Source of the DNA: Neisseria musculi
Lineage (GTDB): Bacteria > Pseudomonadota > Gammaproteobacteria > Burkholderiales > Neisseriaceae
Assembly: GCF_014297595.2 (NCBI RefSeq)
Contig: NZ_CP060414.2
Location: forward strand, 992,001-1,056,000
Reading direction: 5' to 3'
DNA length: 64,000 nt
The notes beneath the pieces are model-generated. The model was not told the DNA's origin. It searched no databases and saw only the letters and a list, made by a program, of their open reading frames with translations. Below are positions 53,996-61,947 of this stretch, one piece after another; position 1 is the stretch's first letter; each line of letters begins with the position of its first letter. Both the position numbers and the translations under genes were made by a program.

Positions 53996-55154
53996 CTTGC
54001 TGCTCCATATCGACCGATAAGCTAAATGACACGCAACGCGCCCATTGGTTAGGTGCAATCACAATGACATCGCCATCTCGCAATTCGCCATGCTCGTTGG
54101 ATAAAATAACGTTGTACACGCCGCTGACCTTTAAGGCCGTCTGAATATCCAATGGCACCACATCTTTGCCGAGCTTGGCATAGCGGGCAGTTTCATAGTC
54201 CGACCAAGCTGCGCTGGCAGCAGCTAAAACTGATTTAGAATCAGCACCTTTGAACAATACCAAGCGGGCATCGATTTTGTATTCCACCACTTCGGGCGCG
54301 CGTACAATCACAGTGTCACAGAGCGGCCGCACCGTCTCATCGCTCAATGCCGCCGATACCTTGTCAATCAATTCTTGGCTGGGAAGCCCGTCCGTTGCCA
54401 GCAGCGTAACGGCCACCGTGCCGCCAATCGGATTACCGGCAGAATCAACATCGTTGCTGACATGGACACCGGCAATGGCCTGCGAAACACGGCGGGCATA
54501 ATACTCATAGGCTTTTTTCGGACCACCTACTGAAAACGCCTCAAAAGCCAGCAAAATCCGCTCGCGATAAGCATCGTCGCTCTCAATGATGATACCGCCT
54601 GAGGGGACAGTAATATTGCTGACCTCAACCTCAATCTCATCATGCAGCGGTTTGGCCAAGGTATTGATTTGACCGATTGCCCAGCCGTTTCCGGCCGTGC
54701 CGGTTGTAGTGCATTGCGCCGGTAGGTCAACCGTATTGCGGCTGCTCGACAAAGTTGCCGACGTAGTTGTCTCAAAAATCAGCTCGCCTACGCCGACCTG
54801 CGTGCCGACAGGGATAAACACCTGCTCGGCGGACAAGTTGGCCTCGCACGAAAAGCGCAGCGTGGTAAAAGCAGGCTGAGCTTCCAAGCGCGGCGTATTG
54901 ACATCATCGCCGCACAAATCCAACATTAAGCCGGTTGCAAAGCGGACGTGCTGCTGGCGATATGCCTCGTTTACTTGCTGCCGAGTCAATGCTTCTCGGT
55001 AGGCGTACACGTTAATCAGCAAACGCTCAATGTGCGCCGGTTGCAGTGCCTTGCCGCTGTCTTGTTCATATTTGGCAATAATCTCGGCCAAGATGGTCGA
55101 CAAATCATCAGCCACAACCTTGACGTCTTCACGCTTTAAAGTGCTTAAATCCAT
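53988..55154 (-). CDS. Baseplate protein J (P2 gpJ-like)
   Basis: The 388-residue product is a Baseplate_J family wedge protein: IIAKYEQDSGKALQPAHIERLLINVYAYREAL near the start, GTQVGVGELIFETTTSATL in the middle, the conserved GPKKAYEYYARRVSQAIAGVHV and GGTVAVTLLATDGLPS. It overlaps gpW by ten bases and gpI by eight, a coupled set. An uptake sequence lies inside near 54136. Confidence 0.92.
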   Translation of the reverse strand: MDLSTLKREDVKVVADDLSTILAEIIAKYEQDSGKALQPAHIERLLINVYAYREALTRQQVNEAYRQQHVRFATGLMLDLCGDDVNTPRLEAQPAFTTLRFSCEANLSAEQVFIPVGTQVGVGELIFETTTSATLSSSRNTVDLPAQCTTTGTAGNGWAIGQINTLAKPLHDEIEVEVSNITVPSGGIIIESDDAYRERILLAFEAFSVGGPKKAYEYYARRVSQAIAGVHVSNDVDSAGNPIGGTVAVTLLATDGLPSQELIDKVSAALSDETVRPLCDTVIVRAPEVVEYKIDARLVLFKGADSKSVLAAASAAWSDYETARYAKLGKDVVPLDIQTALKVSGVYNVILSNEHGELRDGDVIVIAPNQWARCVSFSLSVDMEQQDG

Positions 55155-55522
55155 GCCGCATGCTCCAAGTTCAGCGTTGTGCCGTAGATTTCACCGGATA
55201 CCTCATCAGCCACGCGCCAGCGCACGGTCATGGTGATGTGCGGGGCATTGCCGCTAAACGTCACTCCATCCACCACCGCCCGCGTTTCCCAGGTCTGAAT
55301 GGCCAACACCACTTCGCGCACGATATTTGGCACAAACACGTCTTCCGGCGTGTCAATGTAGTCAAAATGATTGCTGCCGAAATCGGGGCGGGTCACATCT
55401 GAGCCTTTGCGGGTGGACAAGATGTTGTGGATACACAAGTCGATATCGTCCACGCCCTGCGCCAAACCGCTACCACCGGGAGCAAGCTGCCAGTGCTTGG
55501 AAATGGGCGTATCGAATTGCAT
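55145..55522 (-). CDS. Baseplate protein W (GPW/gp25 lysozyme-like)
   Basis: The 125-residue product has the gp25/gpW core DIDLCIHNILSTRKGSDVTRPDFGSNHFDYID followed by VPNIVREVVLAIQTWE. It is a baseplate wedge component. The ATG directly follows a terminator hairpin with a T6 run and has no ribosome site in the usual place. Confidence 0.88.
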   Translation of the reverse strand: MQFDTPISKHWQLAPGGSGLAQGVDDIDLCIHNILSTRKGSDVTRPDFGSNHFDYIDTPEDVFVPNIVREVVLAIQTWETRAVVDGVTFSGNAPHITMTVRWRVADEVSGEIYGTTLNLEHAAWI

Positions 55523-55598
55523 AAAAAAATCCCTGTATTGTTTTGATACAGGGATTTTGCCTAAGGCCGTCTGAAACGGCTTTTAATGCGGATTAAAA
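55523..55598 (-). terminator. Hairpin plus uptake-sequence module between gpV and gpW
   Basis: On the minus strand an uptake sequence (TTCAGACGGCCTTAGG, about 55563-55578) is followed by ATCCCTGTATC/GATACAGGGAT-type stem (55530-55554) and a T run touching the gpW start. The same module, with a degraded uptake sequence, lies at 61345-61420. Confidence 0.7.
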
Positions 55599-56183
55599 CT
55601 ACTCGGGTTTGCCGGTTTTGCCGCCGCTGTCGCCCGTGTGCAAATGCCCAAGGAAGCTGATGCCGTTGATGACCACATCTCCTTCAACTTCAACATTGCC
55701 TGAAATTTGCGCAGTGGAGCCGCCGTTACCGTTGCCCGCACTCATACCGCTCAGGTAGGTCAACAGGCCGTGTACCGTGGCATTACCTTTAATCTCAGTA
55801 TTCGGCGCATCAATGGTAACGGTACCTTCGGTTTGCACCAACACATCGCCCGTTTTGCGGTCGTGTTCGATAATCGTGCCGTTTTTAAAGCGCCGCACCC
55901 ATTTGTCTTTGCTGCTGGCCGGTGGTTTATCGGCTGTGCTGTAAATCGCGCCAATGACGCAGCCGTTTTCGCCACGCGCGTCCAGCAGGCAGACAACTTG
56001 CTCGCCTTCGTCAGGCAGGCTGTAAAATTGATTGGCACCGGCTGCCGGTGTCGTCATCGGCAGCCAGTCGGTTTCCATGTCTTCCAGGGCAGGGATTTTG
56101 ACGCGCAGATTGTGACCGGCTTCATCCACCGCCGATACCACGCCGAATTGCAGGGTCGCCCCAAAATCATGCGTTTGCTGCAT
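55599..56183 (-). CDS. Baseplate assembly protein V (spike hub)
   Basis: ATG at 56183 with GAGGAG nine bases upstream (MQQTHDFGATLQFG) is preferred to the frame start at 56213, giving 194 residues. GpV forms the membrane-piercing spike: the OB-fold (GVVSAVDEAGHNLRVKIP), DEGEQVVCLLDARGENGCVIGAIYS, then the beta-helix repeats (VTIDAPNTEIKGNATVHG) and the His-containing tip (FLGHLHTGDSGGKTG). It overlaps gpD by 17 bases. Confidence 0.9.
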   Translation of the reverse strand: MQQTHDFGATLQFGVVSAVDEAGHNLRVKIPALEDMETDWLPMTTPAAGANQFYSLPDEGEQVVCLLDARGENGCVIGAIYSTADKPPASSKDKWVRRFKNGTIIEHDRKTGDVLVQTEGTVTIDAPNTEIKGNATVHGLLTYLSGMSAGNGNGGSTAQISGNVEVEGDVVINGISFLGHLHTGDSGGKTGKPE

Positions 56184-57267
56184 CCTGCTGCTCCTCGTCA
56201 TCGATATATTCAATCATCTTAATTTCCAGCTCGGTGGTGTATCCGCTGCTGCTGCGATACTCATGCCGCGCTTGCTTAACCAAATACTTACCGGAAAACT
56301 TACCCATGTTTTTCAGACGTACGGTTTGACCGGCCACCAGCAGCGCATTACCAAACAATGTGATGTTTCCGGCGCATTGGTCATCTTGCGCTTCGGCCAA
56401 GACAGCATCAGCGCGGGCATTGAGCTGCGTTTGGCTTTCACCTTTATTTGGCACGATTTTCAAGGTGTCGCCGGTGTGGCCACGTTTGGATTTCGGGCGC
56501 AGAGACTTGGTTTTTCGCGTGGCCGACACTGTTTTCTTGGTTTTCGGGTCGTAGCCGCGCATTTCCACTTGAGTCGGCACACCTTTAATCAAATCGCGCA
56601 GGCGGATTCGGCTCATGTCTTCAGGACTCAATATCACCACCGCTTTACGCTCTTTCAGCGTGACGTTGTCGGCGAATACCAGCTTATTCCCGACAACCTT
56701 AAAGGTGTGGCCATACTCTTTGGCCAACCGGCTCAAAAACTCAATATCGCGCTCCTGATACTGGGTCACCCGTTTGATTTTGATGTCTTTTACTTGACCG
56801 TCAGGCTGCAATTTCAGACGGCCTGCCACTTGGCGCACAATCTCGGCCAGCGTGGTATTTTCATACGCTCGGCCTTTTAAAGTGCGGCTGGCCTTAGTAA
56901 TGCCTGCCGACAACGCCTTCAGGCTTACTGTTGACGGTGGGTGGTTGTATTCAATTTCAGCAATCTCAAAGCTGCCTAAATCTACCAGCCCGGTGAATTG
57001 GTCGCCCAAACTCAATGCCAGCGCATCGCCTTGCTCCGGATACCAACCACGCAGCCAGCGACCGTCGACATCTTCAAACTCGACCTGCAGCTCATCAGAT
57101 TGCCCCTCGAGGTAATCTGTATAAACAAACGAAATCAGATACGGTGCGATGTCGCCGGTGATATCCTTGTTTTCGTAGCTCAGCGTGAAATCCGGCTTGG
57201 TTACCGGATGAGTGCCACCCGTACCGCCTTGAGCGGCCAAGCCGGACAAGAAACCCTTAATATCCAT
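56167..57267 (-). CDS. Late control protein D (baseplate hub, P2 gpD)
   Basis: ATG at 57267 (MDIKGFLSGLAAQGG) has an AAGGGG site, so the 25 codons before it are left out. The 366-residue product carries the phage_GPD signature: PDFTLSYENKDITGDIAPYLISFVYTDYLEG, LRGWYPEQGDALALSLG, and AKEYGHTFKVVGNKLVF. It is the hub on which the spike sits. It overlaps the gpX gene by 11 bases out of frame... its start lies just beyond the gpX stop at 57278. Confidence 0.9.
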   Translation of the reverse strand: MDIKGFLSGLAAQGGTGGTHPVTKPDFTLSYENKDITGDIAPYLISFVYTDYLEGQSDELQVEFEDVDGRWLRGWYPEQGDALALSLGDQFTGLVDLGSFEIAEIEYNHPPSTVSLKALSAGITKASRTLKGRAYENTTLAEIVRQVAGRLKLQPDGQVKDIKIKRVTQYQERDIEFLSRLAKEYGHTFKVVGNKLVFADNVTLKERKAVVILSPEDMSRIRLRDLIKGVPTQVEMRGYDPKTKKTVSATRKTKSLRPKSKRGHTGDTLKIVPNKGESQTQLNARADAVLAEAQDDQCAGNITLFGNALLVAGQTVRLKNMGKFSGKYLVKQARHEYRSSSGYTTELEIKMIEYIDDEEQQDAANA

Positions 57268-57277
57268 CTCAACCCCT

Positions 57278-57496
57278 TCAGCGCATCCAAGGCGGCAAAT
57301 CGGCCTGACTGTTTTTCGGCTTGCTTTCCAGCACCGGCACAAACACCGTCAAGCCGTTGACAAACTCTTCGGCCAACGGCAAATGCGGGTTGGCCGCAAT
57401 CAAGCCGTCAATCAGCAGTGCGTTGCCGTAGTGCTTATGGGCAATTAAATCCCAGCGGTCACCGTCTTTGGTGATATAGCGTAAAACCGCGCTCAT
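57278..57496 (-). CDS. Tail protein X (LysM-like, P2 gpX)
   Basis: The 72-residue protein (MSAVLRYITKDGDRWDLIAHKHYGN) has the LysM-like fold of phage tail X proteins and ends FVPVLESKPKNSQADLPPWMR. Its start overlaps the gpU stop by four bases. Confidence 0.9.
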   Translation of the reverse strand: MSAVLRYITKDGDRWDLIAHKHYGNALLIDGLIAANPHLPLAEEFVNGLTVFVPVLESKPKNSQADLPPWMR

Positions 57497-58389
57497 CCAT
57501 CACTCCTTGTCGCCAGCCAACCGGTCAACTTTTCAGCGGCCGATGCACCATTGACCACCGCTTCGGATGCCGTAGTAATTGAGTCGCCGGCCGCATCCAG
57601 CCAACCGCCGATAGTTCCACTCTCGTAACCGGCACGCATACTCGCCACCGTGCTGCCGAGCGCATTTCCGGCTGCACCAAGCTGCGTGGCCATTTCAGCC
57701 GCGCCGGATAAGTCACCCAGCAAGGCCGTTACTTCCGGCAAACCATTGAGCTTGCCCAATACATCACCGCCCACGCCGAGCGCATCGCCGATTAAATTCA
57801 GCGCACCGGCGGGATCATTGCGCAACTCTTTAGCCGCCGTGATGATGCCTTGCATCTGCTCAATGCCGTTTTCTGCCGCACGATAAATCTTCACGCCGGT
57901 TTCAACCGCCTGCATCACATCTGCCGCTTGCGCCTGTACCGATTCGGGCAACAGCGAGAGCAACGGGTTTTGCTTGCCACTGATAATTGCCGGAGTCGGA
58001 AGCGGATTGTTCGGGTCGCCGACAAACTCGGTCAGCGCTACATCCAACTCGCGCGCGGCAGTGCGGCCTTGTTTATCCTGAATCAGCGTGCGCTCGGTCA
58101 GGCTCTCAATGACAAACCAGCCGACAAAGCGGCCGGAGCCGTAAACCAGCGACACCGCCTGCTGCGCTTCCAAAGCCGCCAGCAAACCCTTATAAGCCGT
58201 GTCGGGATTGCCCAACATCCAATGCAGTTTTAAGCCAAAGCGCAGCGTGGTCAGGTCGTTTTCCATCGCCTGTAAGCGTGGTCGGCCTTTTAACACTTCG
58301 TGCTTGGCAAACTTGGCCGAGTGCTGCGCTTCTAGGCTGGCAAAGCTTTGCAAGGTCTCAAAGCGCACATCACCTAACATTGCATACAT
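57493..58389 (-). CDS. Tail protein U (P2 gpU-like) with extended C-terminus
   Basis: The first 130 residues match gpU (MYAMLGDVRFETLQSFASLEAQHSAKFAKHEVLKGRPRLQ, LTTLRFGLKLHWMLGNPDTAY, VSLVYGSGRFVGWFVIESL). The remaining 165 residues are an Ala/Gly-rich helical extension not found in P2 gpU. GpU caps the tail tube. The start overlaps the tape measure stop (TGATG). Confidence 0.87.
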   Translation of the reverse strand: MYAMLGDVRFETLQSFASLEAQHSAKFAKHEVLKGRPRLQAMENDLTTLRFGLKLHWMLGNPDTAYKGLLAALEAQQAVSLVYGSGRFVGWFVIESLTERTLIQDKQGRTAARELDVALTEFVGDPNNPLPTPAIISGKQNPLLSLLPESVQAQAADVMQAVETGVKIYRAAENGIEQMQGIITAAKELRNDPAGALNLIGDALGVGGDVLGKLNGLPEVTALLGDLSGAAEMATQLGAAGNALGSTVASMRAGYESGTIGGWLDAAGDSITTASEAVVNGASAAEKLTGWLATRSDG

Positions 58390-60617
58390 CAGAAAGCCCT
58401 CCGTTCACGGTCGGCCATCATGCGGTGAAACAGCGTTTCAAACTCGCGCAAGCCCATTTGCAAGGCCGTCTGAATTTGGGCAGGGTCGCCGCCCGGTGCG
58501 TTGATGGTCGGGTTGAAATGGATGGTCACGCCACCGGCACCCGCAGCCTGTCGCGCTTGCTCGAAATCGGCACGATGGCCGGATACCCGCGCGGCCACAT
58601 CGGCACGCAGCTGGCCGATACGGCTGCCGAAGCTGTCTTTCAGACGGCCTGCCCATGCGCCGACCGTACCGATTGGCCGGTTGGCCGTACGGCGGATACC
58701 AATATCCAAACCTTGGGTAATGAAGCCACCAAAACGGCGGAACTCACGGCTCGGCGAATGGATATCCATCACAGCCTGGAATTTAGCCTTAATCGAATTG
58801 CCGATAGACGCAATCGTGTTATATACCGCTGCTGCCGCTGATTTAATGCCGTTAATCAACCCCTGAATCAACATACGGCCAAAGCCGGTAAAGGTTGACG
58901 GCAAGGTGACGCCAAACCAGCTCATCACACTGGCAAAAGCCTGATAAAACAAACCGAGCGGCGAAAAATTGAGAATAGTGGCCGCAATATTACCGATGCC
59001 ACTGCTGAAGAAAGCCGTGATTTTCGCCCAAAGCCCGCTGAAAAATGTCACCAAGCTTTGCCACAACGCTTTTGCACCGCCCACCATTGATGACCAGTTG
59101 TTGTAGAGCATGTAAGCGGCAACGGCCAACAGGCCAAGGGCGAGGAAAATCGGATTGGCCATCAAGAATGCGCCCAATTTAATGAACGCAGAGCCGAGCA
59201 TTGGCAATAAGCGAATTACAAATAACAAGCCACGCCCAAAAAAAGATACCGCCTTCATAAAGCCGCCAAGCATGGTATTAACGACGGACATGCCTTTTGA
59301 GAAAATCACAAACCCCATTGATGCCATACCCATCAATGCGGTGAATGTTGTGACACCAACAACCAACCCTGCCAAAACACCACCGAACTCAATAATCATG
59401 TCTATGATTGCGGGATTTTTGGCAGCCCAGTCGGTTGCCGAATGGATTAATCCGGCCAAGGCTGAGGAAACTTGATTAATAATCGGCAACAAACGGTCGC
59501 CGATTACAGTCATAAATTCAGCCCAACTGTTTTTCATCAACGTTAGGCCGTTTTCAGTAGTGGCAGAGCGAGCCGCAAACTCTTTTTCCATACTGCCTAA
59601 AAACTCAGCCTTACCGTCTTTACCGGCCTTTTTCAGCGATTCAAGCGATTGCTTATAGGTATCTAAGCCGCCGACCAGAGCTGCAACATCATCGGCATAC
59701 TCCAAGCCAAACAAGTCAACCAATGCGCCCATTTGGTCTGCTTTTGGCAGCTTCTCAACCTTATGCAAAAAGTCCACTAAAGCCTGCTCGGCATTTTCAG
59801 AAATGGCCTTTTTTAAGGTTTTGGCATCCGTCCCCATGCCTTCTAAAGCCGCTTGAAATTTTTTCCCCTGTTTTTCTGCGGTCATCAATTTAGTCAGCAT
59901 GCCGTTAATGGCCGTACCGGCCACCTCAGGTCTTCGACCTAAACTGATAAACGCATTCGACAACGCCGCCGCCTGAGTTTCGGCCAGACCGAACTGCACG
60001 GCCACGCCGCCCACGCGGCTGAGCGCATTGACGATATCGCCAGCTTTTGCGGGGAAATTATTGGATAAATGGTTCACCGCGTCACCGAGCTTGTCGATTT
60101 CTGCAATCGGGATTTTATAGATATTGGCCAACTTCGCCATGCTGTCACCAGCTTCATCAGCCGACATGTTGAACGCCACGCCCATCTTGGCAATCGTGAC
60201 AGTAAACGATTTCAAATCCTTCTCTGCCACCCCCAACTGACCACCGGAAGCGGCAATGGCTGCCAATTCTTCTTTGGCCATCGGAATGGTGCGGGTTAAT
60301 TCCAAGATGTCTTTTTTTAGATTTTCCAAGCCTTGCGGTGTTTCGAAATCAACCACTTTTTTGACATCAGCCATTGCTGATTCAAATTTAATGGCTTCTT
60401 CCGACAGGCTCATCACTATATTGCTGACGGCTTTAATACTGTTCACCGAAGCGGCGGCAGCAATTGCTGTGCCTGACCCTAACGCCATCAATTTTTTACT
60501 GGCACTGATGGAGTCATTTTTAAGCATCCCAACCACCGAGCGCAGATTCTTGATTCCTGCAATCGCGCCCCCGACGGTCGCACCGACAGTAATTGCTATT
60601 GCCAAATTTGATGACAT
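58389..60617 (-). CDS. Tail tape measure protein
   Basis: The tape measure sets tail length and is threaded in the tube. The 742-residue protein has an N-terminal hydrophobic start, a long helical part with the TP901 core (about 80-330, ESAMADVKKVVDFETPQG, AASGGQLGVAEKDL, RVGGVAVQFGLAETQAAALSNAFISLG), several membrane-like helices (about 395-560) and a basic C-terminal part. A GGAATT-type ribosome site precedes the ATG. An uptake sequence lies inside near 58466. Confidence 0.92.
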   Translation of the reverse strand: MSSNLAIAITVGATVGGAIAGIKNLRSVVGMLKNDSISASKKLMALGSGTAIAAAASVNSIKAVSNIVMSLSEEAIKFESAMADVKKVVDFETPQGLENLKKDILELTRTIPMAKEELAAIAASGGQLGVAEKDLKSFTVTIAKMGVAFNMSADEAGDSMAKLANIYKIPIAEIDKLGDAVNHLSNNFPAKAGDIVNALSRVGGVAVQFGLAETQAAALSNAFISLGRRPEVAGTAINGMLTKLMTAEKQGKKFQAALEGMGTDAKTLKKAISENAEQALVDFLHKVEKLPKADQMGALVDLFGLEYADDVAALVGGLDTYKQSLESLKKAGKDGKAEFLGSMEKEFAARSATTENGLTLMKNSWAEFMTVIGDRLLPIINQVSSALAGLIHSATDWAAKNPAIIDMIIEFGGVLAGLVVGVTTFTALMGMASMGFVIFSKGMSVVNTMLGGFMKAVSFFGRGLLFVIRLLPMLGSAFIKLGAFLMANPIFLALGLLAVAAYMLYNNWSSMVGGAKALWQSLVTFFSGLWAKITAFFSSGIGNIAATILNFSPLGLFYQAFASVMSWFGVTLPSTFTGFGRMLIQGLINGIKSAAAAVYNTIASIGNSIKAKFQAVMDIHSPSREFRRFGGFITQGLDIGIRRTANRPIGTVGAWAGRLKDSFGSRIGQLRADVAARVSGHRADFEQARQAAGAGGVTIHFNPTINAPGGDPAQIQTALQMGLREFETLFHRMMADRERRAF

Positions 60618-60662
60618 CGGGTAAATTCCTTTGTAATAGTTCGCGAAAGAAAGGAGGTTGGA

Positions 60663-60863
60663 ATGAAAGAATTATTGGATTACTTAAATGACGTGATTTC
60701 GATGTTTCGCTGGCTGCTTGCGTTTGCCTTTTTCAGCCTGCTTGCTACTATTGCCGCTATTGCCTACAATTTTTATCCAATCATCACCTTAACGGTCGTT
60801 GGCCTGACAATAATCGGCTGGATTGCTGAAATATTCAAACAGCGTCAGTCTAAAAGCAGCTAA
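60663..60863 (+). CDS. Small two-helix membrane protein on the opposite strand of the tail operon
   Basis: The ATG at 60663 has a strong AAAGGAGG site seven bases upstream. The 66-residue product has two hydrophobic helices (about 16-34 and 39-56) and a basic tail (KQRQSKSS). It lies exactly in the gap between the tape measure start (60617) and the gpE' stop (60860-60862), convergent with gpE' and overlapping it by two or three bases. It is the only plus-strand gene in the tail cluster. Position, size and membrane nature suggest a moron such as a superinfection-exclusion protein; this is inference. Confidence 0.75.
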   Translation: MKELLDYLNDVISMFRWLLAFAFFSLLATIAAIAYNFYPIITLTVVGLTIIGWIAEIFKQRQSKSS

Positions 60864-61084
60864 ACCCCTTTCTGATAGCCCGCCTTAATTTGGCGGGCTG
60901 CTTCTTTCTGCCACTCTTCAAATTCATCAAGCGGCAAGTCGTACACATCCTGCACGCTCCAACCAAACCACCAAGCCACATCGGCGCAAGCGGCTAAAAG
61001 TTCACGGTTGGCTTCGGCAACAGATTTATGCGTTTGCAGTTTCGACTTCGGCGCGAAAGGTGGCCTGAATAGCCTCCAAATCTT
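60860..61084 (-). CDS. gpE'-like frameshift extension of the tail assembly chaperone
   Basis: In the frame one base ahead of gpE an open frame (from after a TGA near 61085 to TAG at 60860-60862) encodes ANRELLAACADVAWWFGW, then VYDLPLDEFEEWQKEAARQI and an end. The WFGWS...DLPLDEFEEW pattern is that of P2 gpE'. It lacks its own start and should be made by ribosomal frameshifting from gpE (61026-61316); relative to gpE the frame change is +1 (or -2). Confidence 0.75.
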   Translation of the reverse strand, partial: KIWRLFRPPFAPKSKLQTHKSVAEANRELLAACADVAWWFGWSVQDVYDLPLDEFEEWQKEAARQIKAGYQKGV

Positions 61085-61316
61085 TCAAATCCAACTCATC
61101 CAAGTCTTCCGGCACCAAACCGGTGACACGCGATACCAGCAGCAAACCTTGCTCGGCCTCATTACTGATGTGCATGACCGCACGCAAATCACCCACACGC
61201 GGACGGCGCACCGTTACTTTTTCCAGTAATTGGCCGGTCGCCAATTTGACCGGATATTGCAACACCACAACTTGGTTGCCACCTAATTCACTTTGAATTT
61301 TCTGAGCTTCATTCAT
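61026..61316 (-). CDS. Tail assembly chaperone (P2 gpE-like)
   Basis: The 96-residue protein starts MNEAQKIQSELGGNQVVVLQYPVKL and has the block VTVRRPRVGDLRAVMHISNEAEQGLLLVSRVTGLVPEDLDELDLKDLEAIQ in typical order for tail assembly chaperones. It helps load the tape measure and exists with a frameshift-extended form (E+E'). An AAAGGATTG ribosome site precedes it. Confidence 0.85.
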   Translation of the reverse strand: MNEAQKIQSELGGNQVVVLQYPVKLATGQLLEKVTVRRPRVGDLRAVMHISNEAEQGLLLVSRVTGLVPEDLDELDLKDLEAIQATFRAEVETANA

Positions 61317-61344
61317 TCTTCAATCCTTTTGAAAATTAAATACA

Positions 61345-61420
61345 AAAAATCGCTGTATCTGCGGGAGATACAGCGATTCTGCCAAAGACCGCCTGAAACG
61401 GCTTTTAATACGTCTTAAAA
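61345..61420 (-). terminator. Hairpin plus decayed uptake-sequence module between tube and gpE
   Basis: On the minus strand AATCGCTGTATCT and AGATACAGCGATT form a stem with loop CCCGC followed by T residues. The neighbouring GTTTCAGGCGGTCTTT is an uptake sequence with two changes. The arrangement matches the module at 55523-55598. Confidence 0.65.
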
Positions 61421-61421
61421 C

Positions 61422-61937
61422 CTACGCACCGATGTTTTTACGCATCTGCGACAACACATCCTGACCATCGACACGCAAGGTGTTGGTAAAGGCGTTGTAG
61501 TAAAACAGCTCGCGGCCATCGGCCACTTGGCGCACTTCGTTGACCTGGAAGGTGCTGGCAAACTCGGCTTTTTCCTTCGGCTTGAAACCGCCCAATGCGT
61601 CCTTGCCGAAGGTGCCGGTCATAGTAGTGACCATTGGCACTTCTTTTTCCAAACCGGCCGCATCGAAGGTTTGCAGATTCGAGCGAATCATCAGCTGGGC
61701 TGATTTAAATGGGTTGCGGCTACGGGCAGCAACTTCCGGATAGAAACTGTTCCAGGTCATTTCCGCTTCCAAGGCTTCCATGCCGCTTGGCAGCTTGATG
61801 GTACCGAAGAGCCCCAAACCGGTGACTTCATCCATGGTGAACTCAATTTCCGGCGCAGTGATTTCAGCGGCCTTGCCCAGCAGGTTGTTACCGTCGATAT
61901 AGACGTTTGCGTTGTAGATTGCATTTAATTTAGGCAT
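61422..61937 (-). CDS. Major tail tube protein (P2 gpFII-like)
   Basis: The 171-residue protein begins MPKLNAIYNANVYIDGNNLLGKAAEITAPEI and has the FII blocks FGTIKLPSGMEALEAEMTW and QVADGRELFYYNAFTNTLRVDGQDVLSQMRKNIGA. It polymerises into the inner tube of the contractile tail. It lies ten bases after the sheath gene. Confidence 0.93.
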   Translation of the reverse strand: MPKLNAIYNANVYIDGNNLLGKAAEITAPEIEFTMDEVTGLGLFGTIKLPSGMEALEAEMTWNSFYPEVAARSRNPFKSAQLMIRSNLQTFDAAGLEKEVPMVTTMTGTFGKDALGGFKPKEKAEFASTFQVNEVRQVADGRELFYYNAFTNTLRVDGQDVLSQMRKNIGA

Positions 61938-61947
61938 TTACGGCTCC

